A stretch of 11,319 nucleotides of DNA from the NCBI GenBank assembly GCA_902473545.1, contig CABRSG010000046.1:1-11319 (forward strand). Direction: 5' to 3'. Shown here piece after piece: positions 1 through 5,428 of the stretch. The position numbers and the translations under genes were made by a program. How positions within the stretch are numbered: the stretch's first letter is position 1; the number at the start of each line of letters is the position of its first letter. The stretch is from an uncultured Lachnospiraceae bacterium (GTDB taxonomy: Bacteria; Bacillota; Clostridia; Lachnospirales; Lachnospiraceae). The notes under the pieces were generated by a model that did no database searches, was not told the origin of the DNA, and saw only the letters and a program-made list of their open reading frames with translations.

Positions 1-623
1 CCCACCTTGGTGCCGCCGATGTAAAAGACGTCGCAAAGCTCTGCCAGCTCCGGCAGGGTAACGTCCGTCTCACGGCTCATCAGACCGTAGCCGAGGCGCG
101 CGCCATCCACAAAAAGCGGCATCTGATATTTATGACAAACCTCTGCGATATCCTGCAGTTCCTTCTTGGAATAAAGCGTGCCATACTCCGTAGGATGCGA
201 AATATAAACCATGCCCGGAAATACCATGTGCTCAAAGTTTTCATCGGCATAATACATTTCCATATACTTTTGCAGCGTTTCCGCCTGAATCTTGCCCTCC
301 TTCTGCGAAATTTCCAGCACTTTGTGCCCGGTATACTCGATTGCACCCGCCTCATGCACGCTCACGTGACCGGTTTTGGCTGCAATCACGCCCTCGTAAT
401 CCTTCAACATAGAAGCAATCACAACGGCATTCGTCTGCGTGCCGCCCACCAGAAATTCCACTTCTGCCTGCGGACATCCGCACGCCTCGCGGATCTTTTT
501 CTTTGCTCTTTCGCAGTACGGATCTGTCCCGTAGCCGGAAAGCGGCTCCAGATTCGTCTCCATCAGTCTTTTCAATACCTGGGGATGCGCCCCGGCAATA
601 TAATCGCTCTCAAATGAAACCAT
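1..623 (-). CDS. Low-specificity L-threonine aldolase (beta-eliminating lyase family), 3' end cut off by window edge
   Basis: A PLP enzyme of fold type I that cleaves L-threonine or L-allo-threonine to glycine and acetaldehyde in the cytoplasm. The first 207 residues are visible; the family is usually about 340 residues, so roughly 130 are missing beyond position 1. Seen directly: the N-terminal motif PLSGYGTDPYCERAK (about 27-41), the FLVGGTQTNAVV segment (58-69) that helps bind the cofactor phosphate, HVSVHEAGA (86-94) with a cofactor-stacking His, VDGARLGYG (172-180) with the Asp that contacts the pyridine nitrogen, and YIGGTK (201-206), whose Lys206 should form the PLP Schiff base. The start ATG at 621-623 follows an AGAGGG ribosome binding site about 7 nt upstream. 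It is divergent from mgtE. ltaA or ltaE would be the usual symbol, but orthology to a named gene is not shown. Long ORFs on the opposite strand here are shadows. Confidence 0.93.
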   Translation of the reverse strand, partial: MVSFESDYIAGAHPQVLKRLMETNLEPLSGYGTDPYCERAKKKIREACGCPQAEVEFLVGGTQTNAVVIASMLKDYEGVIAAKTGHVSVHEAGAIEYTGHKVLEISQKEGKIQAETLQKYMEMYYADENFEHMVFPGMVYISHPTEYGTLYSKKELQDIAEVCHKYQMPLFVDGARLGYGLMSRETDVTLPELAELCDVFYIGGTKV

Positions 624-684
624 CGTTTTCCCTCTCTGCGTATTTTCTGAACAGGCGGTATCCGCCCGCTTTTTCTATCAAATC

Positions 685-713
685 ATTCTATCCTATTTTT
701 CTGATATACGCAA
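685..713 (-). promoter_or_regulatory. Probable sigma-A promoter of the threonine aldolase gene
   Basis: On the minus strand TTGCGT (708-713) and TAGAAT (685-690) are separated by 17 bp. The -10 is good and the -35 is weak. Transcription would begin near 678, giving a 5' UTR of about 55 nt. That UTR contains a short GC-rich hairpin (GGCGG/CCGCC arms, 654-666). Confidence 0.5.
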
Positions 714-727
714 CATTGCGTTCGATC

Positions 728-751
728 AATTTCAAAATGCGTGTTGAAATT
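728..751. promoter_or_regulatory. Perfect 8-bp inverted repeat over the mgtE -35 box, candidate operator
   Basis: AATTTCAA (728-735) and TTGAAATT (744-751) are exact reverse complements separated by 8 nt. The right arm contains the whole mgtE -35 hexamer (744-749), and the left arm lies between the two divergent promoters. A repressor bound here would block mgtE transcription. No regulator is identified; AT-rich sequence makes chance symmetry possible. Confidence 0.4.
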
Positions 752-772
752 TCCGGCAGGCAATGCTAGAAT
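744..772 (+). promoter_or_regulatory. Sigma-A promoter of mgtE (extended -10)
   Basis: TTGAAA (744-749), a 17-bp spacer, and TAGAAT (767-772). A TG one base before the -10 (764-765) makes it an extended -10 promoter. Expected start site is near 779, about 315 nt before the mgtE start codon, so a long leader is transcribed. Confidence 0.7.
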
Positions 773-832
773 AAACTTTAGGATTCCAGATTATCTCGGG
801 CATCCGTAAATTTTGAAAAGAGAGGTGAGATT

Positions 833-916
833 ATGGACGGCAGCAGCGGTGGACGAAGTAGCGACAGGGCAGTTATCCGGCGGAAAGTTTTCAGACGCAC
901 GCCGTCTGTTTTCTGA
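833..916 (+). CDS. Possible 27-residue arginine-rich leader peptide upstream of mgtE
   Basis: An ATG at 833-835 is preceded by AGAGGTGAG (821-829), a very good ribosome binding site at suitable spacing, within the transcribed mgtE leader. The reading frame runs 27 codons to TGA at 914-916. The peptide begins MDGSSGGRSSDR and is basic, with six arginines and a lysine; the C-terminal half reads RRKVFRRTPSVF. It has no membrane segment and no family match that I recognise. The ORF covers the 5' arm of the 868-876/925-933 stem and ends 9 nt before its 3' arm, so translation could decide which leader structure forms. Leader peptides control Mg2+ transporters in enterobacteria (MgtL, MgtP), but homology is not claimed. 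The ribosome binding site could instead be part of an RNA aptamer, leaving the ORF a coincidence. An overlapping TTG-initiated frame (813-1064) has a poorer start and is less likely. Confidence 0.35.
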   Translation: MDGSSGGRSSDRAVIRRKVFRRTPSVF

Positions 917-933
917 CCGTTTTTATAGCTGCC
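868..933 (+). promoter_or_regulatory. Candidate antiterminator stem in the mgtE leader
   Basis: Nine contiguous pairs join 868-876 to 925-933 (one G-U), closing a 48-nt loop that contains a 6-bp hairpin (892-908). The 3' arm includes 931-933, the first three bases of the downstream terminator-like stem, so the two cannot coexist fully. The assignment as antiterminator is inferred from this competition. Confidence 0.4.
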
Positions 934-1010
934 ATTGTCTGTTTGAAAACTGCGCTACATCATCAGCAGAGCCGGGTGTAGAGCATATTACCGACGGCAA
1001 TGGTTTTTTT
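931..1010 (+). terminator. Candidate regulated terminator in the mgtE leader
   Basis: GCCATTG (931-937) pairs with CAATGGT (998-1004) and is followed at once by seven T residues (1004-1010). The stem encloses an internal hairpin at 952-984 rather than a small loop, which is unusual for an intrinsic terminator. Pairing strength is modest, so termination would depend on how the upstream and downstream competing stems fold. Confidence 0.35.
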
Positions 1011-1031
1011 ACGCTCTTTTTGCCGATCGGT
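990..1031 (+). promoter_or_regulatory. Alternative hairpin competing with the leader terminator
   Basis: ACCGACGGCAA (990-1000) pairs with TTGCCGATCGGT (1020-1031), 11 pairs with one bulged T, with the T-rich stretch 1001-1019 in the loop. It uses bases 998-1000 of the terminator-like stem. Bases 1022-1026 can also pair with 1035-1039 (GCCGA/TCGGC), giving a third competing fold. Confidence 0.35.
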
Positions 1032-1093
1032 GTCTCGGCGCCTGTCTTTGCTCAGTCAATATGACAATTTCTGAGTAAGGGAGGATACAGACA

Positions 1094-2521
1094 ATGACGA
1101 CAAGAAAAAATATTTCAGGCGGCGCCACAGCCGCAATGCAGCACCCGGATTATAACCGGGAAATTATTACCGTGATCCGAAGCAGACTGACGCCGAAGCT
1201 TCTGCGGGAGCGCCTGCATGAATATCACGAAAAGGATATCGCGGAAGCGCTGGAGCTTCTGCGCAGGGATGAACGCCACAGGCTTTACAGTATTCTGAAT
1301 ACGCAGGAGCTTGCAGATATGCTGGAGTATTCGCCGCAGCGCAATCTTTATCTGGAAGAAATAAGTATGCGCAGGCGCGTCGCGGTTCTCTCCGCCTTTG
1401 ACGTCACATCAACAGTGGAGTATCTGCAGCAGCTCGATAAAGACCAGCGCAACACGGTGATCGATCTGATGGAGGACGATCTGAAAAAGGAAATCGCACT
1501 CTCCAGTTCCTTCGGCAAAGAAGAGATCGGCAGCCGGATGACCACCAACTATATTTCTATTGTCGAGGGCACCGGCGTGCGCCAGGCAATGAAGGAGCTG
1601 ATAGAACAGGCGTCGGAAAATGATAATATTTCCACTATTTACGTGCTGGACGGGGACGGCGTCCTGGTCGGCGCGGTGGATCTGAAGGACCTGATCATCG
1701 CGCGCGAATCGACGCCGCTGGAGACGATCACTACTACCTCGTACCCCTATGTCTACGCAAGCGAGCTGATCGAAGACTGCGCGGACCGTATCCGCGACTA
1801 TTCCGAGGATTCCATTCCGGTCCTTAACGAAAACAATCGTCTTGCGGGCGTACTGACCTCGCAGGATATGGTGGAAATCGTGGACGATATTCTGGGCGAC
1901 GATTATGCGAAGTTCGGCGGTCTTTCCTCGGAGGAGGATCTGCAGGAGCCGGTGAAAAAAAGTATTGCCAAGCGCCTTCCGTGGCTCGTCATCCTGCTTG
2001 GGCTTGGCATGGTAGTGTCCGGCACCGTCAGCCTGTTTGAGTTTGTCGTCGTACAGCTTCCCCTGCTCGTGAGCTTCCAGTCGCTCGTGCTCGACATGGC
2101 CGGAAACGTCGGAACGCAGTCGCTTGCTGTAACGATCCGTGTGCTGATGGACGAGCAGCTCACTGCAAAGCAGAAGCTCTTTCTTATATCCAAGGAAGCG
2201 CGCATCGGCTTTCTGAACGGCGCCTTCCTGGGCGTACTCTCCTTTGTGTGCATCGGCGGTTATCTGATGCTGTTTAAAGGGCAGACAGCACTGCACGCGT
2301 TTTCCATTTCGCTTTGCACCGGAATCGCACTGCTGACAGCCATGGTGCTCTCCAGCATCGCCGGAACCGGGATTCCGATCCTGCTGAAAAAAATAAAGGT
2401 CGATCCTGCGGTGGCTTCCGGTCCGCTCATCACTACCATCAACGACCTCGTCGCCGTGGTCACATATTATGGGCTTGCCTCTGTTTTGCTGTTAAAATTT
2501 GTGCCAGGGATGGCTGGATAA
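1094..2521 (+). CDS. mgtE: Magnesium transporter MgtE
   Basis: Mg2+ channel/transporter of the plasma membrane, 475 residues, typical for the family (about 450). Domain order: N-terminal superhelical MgtE_N domain (about 25-135), tandem CBS domains (about 146-205 and 213-268) that bind Mg2+ and close the pore when Mg2+ is plentiful, then five membrane helices (about 296-318, 322-349, 372-394, 405-430, 439-468). Pore hallmarks are visible: DMAGNVGTQS (334-343) in helix 2, and GPLITTINDLVAV (443-455) in helix 5, where Asp451 corresponds to the pore-lining Mg2+-binding aspartate of the family. Acidic residues typical of the Mg2+ sensor are present, such as DDILGDD (264-270). The start at 1094 is chosen because GGGAGG (1079-1084) stands 9 nt upstream; the next in-frame Met is 14 codons later with no comparable site. 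It is a single-gene unit between its own promoter and terminator, with a structured leader suggesting control before translation. Confidence 0.97.
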   Translation: MTTRKNISGGATAAMQHPDYNREIITVIRSRLTPKLLRERLHEYHEKDIAEALELLRRDERHRLYSILNTQELADMLEYSPQRNLYLEEISMRRRVAVLSAFDVTSTVEYLQQLDKDQRNTVIDLMEDDLKKEIALSSSFGKEEIGSRMTTNYISIVEGTGVRQAMKELIEQASENDNISTIYVLDGDGVLVGAVDLKDLIIARESTPLETITTTSYPYVYASELIEDCADRIRDYSEDSIPVLNENNRLAGVLTSQDMVEIVDDILGDDYAKFGGLSSEEDLQEPVKKSIAKRLPWLVILLGLGMVVSGTVSLFEFVVVQLPLLVSFQSLVLDMAGNVGTQSLAVTIRVLMDEQLTAKQKLFLISKEARIGFLNGAFLGVLSFVCIGGYLMLFKGQTALHAFSISLCTGIALLTAMVLSSIAGTGIPILLKKIKVDPAVASGPLITTINDLVAVVTYYGLASVLLLKFVPGMAG

Positions 2522-2524
2522 TGC

Positions 2525-2562
2525 CAGACGGACGCCGGATTTTCCGTCGCCCGTCTGTTTTT
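2525..2562 (+). terminator. Intrinsic terminator of mgtE
   Basis: Starting 4 nt after the mgtE stop, 2525-2539 pairs with 2543-2557 in 13 bp with two mismatches and a 3-nt loop. The outer arms are CAGACGG/CCGTCTG. Five T residues follow (2558-2562). On the minus strand the hairpin lies just past the glycosidase stop but lacks a U-tract there, so it should mainly serve mgtE. Confidence 0.88.
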
Positions 2563-2569
2563 CGTTTTC

Positions 2570-4039
2570 TTAAGGTACCGACAGGGAGAGACGGCATACC
2601 TTTAGCTTTCCGCCGTCTGCCAAGATTCCCCACCTGCGGTTTTTCATCAAATCGTATACCCGCACACTCATTGCCGCCTCATGGTTTGCATAGCAGACCA
2701 TCATGCTGTCCTTTATCAGAAGATACACCTGCACCGTTCGTCGGTTGTACAACCGCAGAGGACGTTCCAGCTCTGCAAGAAACGGAATATCTCCTCCGAG
2801 ATAATGCTGCTGCTGACAATCATCCGAGAGCGGTGCACGAGGCCACCGGTCAAATACCATCCGCTGGTGAAACGGTTCAAAGCGAAAGAAATACCCGTCA
2901 TCCTGATTATCTCCGTTATTCGTCGTAAGCTCAAAAGATCTCACAGCCCCGTCATATTCCAGTTCCGCCTCTATCAGGCACTCTTCCGGCAGTTCTTCAA
3001 ATAATATGCCTGACTTTTTTTCCCGCGCCTGCAGAATATAGGTATCGTCCTCTTTTCGTACATTTCCCAGTTTGTTTATGCAGAAAAGTTCCTTCCGCGT
3101 CGGAAATGCATCTAAAATACTTTTCGGAAGAACCGCAAATAATGCGCCGTCCTTCTGCTGTATCAGCTCATGCACACATAAATTGCCGCCCCACTGATAT
3201 ATGCCCGAATCCCGTTCGCCTTTTCTCGTTGGAATCCAGCCAAACGCAAACCGTTTTTTTCCATCACCCGCCGTCTTGATCGCATAGCAGTTACGCGCAT
3301 CCCAGGTATCGGCAACACCTTCTATCCATGGACCTTCCGGCGTTCTGCTCATCCGGTAATGCGTGGCAAACCGTTCTGTAAAAGTAGAATACGCCAGATA
3401 CCACCAGCCATTCCATTCAAAAAGATCTGTACACTCATGCGCATAATATCGATCCGGTGCATAGAGAGGCTCACCGATCGTCCACTCAAACAAATTTTCT
3501 GACCTGCATTTCAAAACACACCCGCCTCTGCGGAAACTTCCTTCTCTTCTGCGTGCCGTCAGCAGCATATTGTAGCACGCTTCTTTTTTATTATAAAATA
3601 CAAACGGATCACGCCAGTCAAAAATACTATACCGGACGCCGTCGCTTCCAAACTGTTCCGGACATTTTCTCCAGTGGATAAGGTCTGTACTGACCGCATG
3701 CATAATCGTCTGCACCGGATGCCCGTCTATCTGATAAGCCTCATGGCGGCTGTTTTGGGCTGTATAGAAAATATGGTAATCATGTTCACCGTTTTTATAC
3801 ACGCTTCCCGTATAGCAACTGTTGTCCGGCTCTTCTGCCGAACCATTTGCAAGTACAGTCCCATGGTACTGATATTCCACAAAATCCCTGGTCGTCACAA
3901 GCGACCAGTCCGTCCGGTCAGCAACCAGACTGGACGGACGTCTGTCTTTTAAAAAGTACAGATAATAAATACCATTCTCAAAAAATGGAATAACGTCGCC
4001 TACATAACTGTCTTCCGGTTTAAAAAATATGCTTCTCAT
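2570..4039 (-). CDS. Cytoplasmic GH32-like glycoside hydrolase (GH32/43/68 five-bladed propeller)
   Basis: A 489-residue glycosidase, last gene of the sugar operon, probably cleaving the oligosaccharide imported by the ABC transporter. The GH32-type catalytic triad is in order: Asp15 in YVGDVIPFF as likely nucleophile, Asp144 in DWRDPFVF (the RDP transition-state stabiliser), and Glu202 in HECTDLF (the EC acid/base). YTGSV (76-80) sits where GH32 enzymes have an FSGS-like motif. The propeller spans about residues 1-310; about 330-489 looks like a beta-sandwich domain. The N-terminal motif differs strongly from the classic WMNDPNG, so this is a divergent subgroup often annotated only as GH32 or beta-fructosidase; sucrose or fructan specificity is inference. 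No signal peptide is present, so it acts inside the cell. Its start lies 6 nt after the binding-protein stop with no strong ribosome binding site, suggesting translational coupling. Convergent with mgtE. Confidence 0.85.
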   Translation of the reverse strand: MRSIFFKPEDSYVGDVIPFFENGIYYLYFLKDRRPSSLVADRTDWSLVTTRDFVEYQYHGTVLANGSAEEPDNSCYTGSVYKNGEHDYHIFYTAQNSRHEAYQIDGHPVQTIMHAVSTDLIHWRKCPEQFGSDGVRYSIFDWRDPFVFYNKKEACYNMLLTARRREGSFRRGGCVLKCRSENLFEWTIGEPLYAPDRYYAHECTDLFEWNGWWYLAYSTFTERFATHYRMSRTPEGPWIEGVADTWDARNCYAIKTAGDGKKRFAFGWIPTRKGERDSGIYQWGGNLCVHELIQQKDGALFAVLPKSILDAFPTRKELFCINKLGNVRKEDDTYILQAREKKSGILFEELPEECLIEAELEYDGAVRSFELTTNNGDNQDDGYFFRFEPFHQRMVFDRWPRAPLSDDCQQQHYLGGDIPFLAELERPLRLYNRRTVQVYLLIKDSMMVCYANHEAAMSVRVYDLMKNRRWGILADGGKLKVCRLSLSVP

Positions 4040-4045
4040 CTTTTA

Positions 4046-5335
4046 TCAGCCAAAATAATCCGCGGAATTTTCGTCAATGGATGCATCTACCTGCGCCGTG
4101 AAATCCTCCACCGTAATATCCCCAAGGGCCAGTGAAATAGCCATGTTGCCAATCAGCTCATTCGTTGTCGGATCAAGCTCCACGTCATACAGATTAATTG
4201 CCCCGATGGATGTTTCCATATCTGCTGCAATGCGGTTGGCCAGATCGCAGTCATACGGGATGCTTCCGCCGACAGCACAGGAAAACGCACTTGTGGTAAA
4301 TCGGCTCACATTATTGGCATAATAAACAATGAACCGCTCCATTTCCTCATCAAAGCTTGCAGCTCCAAATCCAATTGGCATCGTAGAGTTCGCGGCAAAC
4401 GTAACCTTGCCAACCTCCGTATCGCCTTCGTTCACCGTCGGCAGCAGAAAATAATCTACATTATCCTGCATTTCCTCCGAAAGATTCTCATTCATAAAAT
4501 AGTTCAGATCCCAGGTTCCCATATAATAAATCGCTGCATTTCCGCCTGTGAAACACTCCAATGCCCCCGTATAATCTGTACTTGCGAAGCCCTCCTGGAA
4601 ATACTGCCCGAGATCTGCCAGAAATTGCGCCCCCTTCGTTCCGATTTGTCCGCTGAAATCCACCTTATTTCTTGCAAGATCAAACAAATACTGGTTATCA
4701 CCATATTTGTATGTAACCATGTCAATATAGCGAAGCAGCGGCCATTGCTCTTTTCCTGCAATAGCAATCGGCGTATAGCCAGCGTTTTTCAGTGTCTCGC
4801 ACGCCGCAAGGAATCCATCAAAGGTCTGCGGTATCTCTACTCCCGCATCTGCAAATATCTTTTTATTGTACCAGAATACTTCGATGGAATAATCAATAGG
4901 AACTGCAATCTGTACGCCATCGCTTGTCCTTCCCCAGGCAAGCGGCGCCGCCAGAAACACCTCATCCAGTCCATTATCCTCAATCACTCCCGTAATGTCC
5001 TGGATCAGCCCATTTTCTAACAAAATATTAGTATAGGCATCCGCATCTACATTAAACATATCCGGCAGCGAATCCGCCGCGGCAAGGGTCTTTATTTTCT
5101 GAAGATACGACGGTTTGTCCGCAATATACTGAATCTCCATAGTAAACCCAGGGTTCACTTCCTCCTGATAAGCCGCAACGATAGCTTCCATTGTCTTGTA
5201 GGAAGATTGGTCTGGTGTGATCGTTGTCAGATAAACAACATTTTTCTCCACTGGCGTTCCTTCCTCCTGCGCCTGCGCCACACCTGCCAAAAGCATCCCC
5301 ATTGATAATGACAGCACCTTTTTCCATACATTCAT
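4046..5335 (-). CDS. Extracellular sugar-binding protein of the ABC transporter (family 1)
   Basis: A 429-residue MalE/family-1 type solute-binding protein that should capture an oligosaccharide outside the membrane and deliver it to the two permeases encoded upstream in the operon. The N-terminus is an export signal: basic WKK (4-6), hydrophobic core (7-18), then AGVAQA (17-22). The mature part has family features: an extended substrate-binding start, EVFWYNKKIFADAGVEIPQTFDGFLAACETL-type segment (typical of family-1 proteins, about residue 150), GNAAIYYMGTWDL (about 265-277), and a C-terminal helical tail. Oddity: Gram-positive binding proteins are normally lipoproteins with LAGC at this point, but here it is LLAGV. 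AQA followed by QEE suggests signal peptidase I cleavage after Ala22, so a secreted rather than lipid-anchored form. Start chosen for the strong AAGGGAGG site upstream. It sits 93 bp after the regulator gene and has its own promoter. Confidence 0.9.
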   Translation of the reverse strand: MNVWKKVLSLSMGMLLAGVAQAQEEGTPVEKNVVYLTTITPDQSSYKTMEAIVAAYQEEVNPGFTMEIQYIADKPSYLQKIKTLAAADSLPDMFNVDADAYTNILLENGLIQDITGVIEDNGLDEVFLAAPLAWGRTSDGVQIAVPIDYSIEVFWYNKKIFADAGVEIPQTFDGFLAACETLKNAGYTPIAIAGKEQWPLLRYIDMVTYKYGDNQYLFDLARNKVDFSGQIGTKGAQFLADLGQYFQEGFASTDYTGALECFTGGNAAIYYMGTWDLNYFMNENLSEEMQDNVDYFLLPTVNEGDTEVGKVTFAANSTMPIGFGAASFDEEMERFIVYYANNVSRFTTSAFSCAVGGSIPYDCDLANRIAADMETSIGAINLYDVELDPTTNELIGNMAISLALGDITVEDFTAQVDASIDENSADYFG

Positions 5336-5365
5336 AGTCTGAACCTCCCTTTTTTTGATATAACT

Positions 5366-5395
5366 ATTATATATTTTTTTATTCTTGTACGTAAA
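5366..5395 (-). promoter_or_regulatory. Probable internal promoter of the binding-protein and hydrolase genes
   Basis: On the minus strand TTTACG (5390-5395) and a perfect TATAAT (5366-5371) stand 18 bp apart in the only sizeable gap of the operon. The -35 is weak, as expected for an activated promoter. An imperfect palindrome (GTAAA...TTTAC, 5391-5410) overlaps the -35 on its upstream side, where an AraC-type activator could bind. Confidence 0.55.
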
Positions 5396-5414
5396 TTCTA
5401 ATAATTTTACATAG

Positions 5415-5427
5415 TTTCAAAGATTTT
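5415..5427 (-). repeat. 13-bp motif shared with the operon promoter region, candidate regulator site
   Basis: AAAATCTTTGAAA on the minus strand, about 20 bp upstream of the -35 of the binding-protein promoter. An identical 13-mer occurs on the plus strand at 10508-10520, upstream of the first operon gene. A TATGT follows both copies, offset by one base. The position suits an activator such as the AraC-type regulator of this operon. Confidence 0.4.
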
Positions 5428-5428
5428 T

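Larger units (their letters stand above)
779..1093 (+). promoter_or_regulatory. Structured mgtE leader, probable attenuator; class not identified
   Basis: About 315 nt of untranslated leader between the mgtE promoter and start codon. It holds several stems visible by eye. (1) GGCAGTTAT (868-876) pairs with ATAGCTGCC (925-933), 9 bp with one G-U, enclosing a hairpin CAGACG/CGTCTG (892-897/903-908). (2) CTACATC (955-961) pairs with GGTGTAG (975-981), extended by GC/GC at 952-953/983-984. (3) GCCATTG (931-937) pairs with CAATGGT (998-1004), running into a T-tract at 1004-1010. (4) ACCGACGGCAA (990-1000) pairs with TTGCCGATCGGT (1020-1031) with one bulge. Stem 1 competes with stem 3 for 931-933, and stem 4 competes with stem 3 for 998-1000, as in a regulated terminator. 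mgtE genes in Firmicutes often carry an M-box riboswitch, but I cannot find the conserved M-box core here. Regulation by Mg2+ is inferred from the gene only. Confidence 0.55.

Noticed and set aside
132..617. Plus-strand 161-codon ORF
   Set aside because: Antisense shadow of the threonine aldolase gene, which has clear PLP-enzyme motifs.
813..1064. 83-codon TTG-initiated frame in the mgtE leader
   Set aside because: No good ribosome binding site, atypical composition, and it runs through several RNA stems and the T-tract. The 833 ATG frame has the better start.
779..1093. Canonical M-box (ykoK) magnesium riboswitch upstream of mgtE
   Set aside because: Only a short AGGTGAG resembles the start of the M-box. 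The conserved CTGCCC...GACGCCAATGGGTCAACAG core is not seen. A diverged version cannot be excluded by eye.
779..1093. T-box leader
   Set aside because: No GGGTGG-ACCGCG-like T-box sequence is present, and mgtE is not an amino-acid gene.
1409..2296. Minus-strand 295-codon ORF
   Set aside because: Antisense shadow inside mgtE. The encoded sequence is His/Gln-rich with no recognisable domain.
2525..2557. Bidirectional terminator also serving the sugar operon
   Set aside because: On the minus strand the hairpin is not followed by a U-tract, so only mgtE termination is supported.
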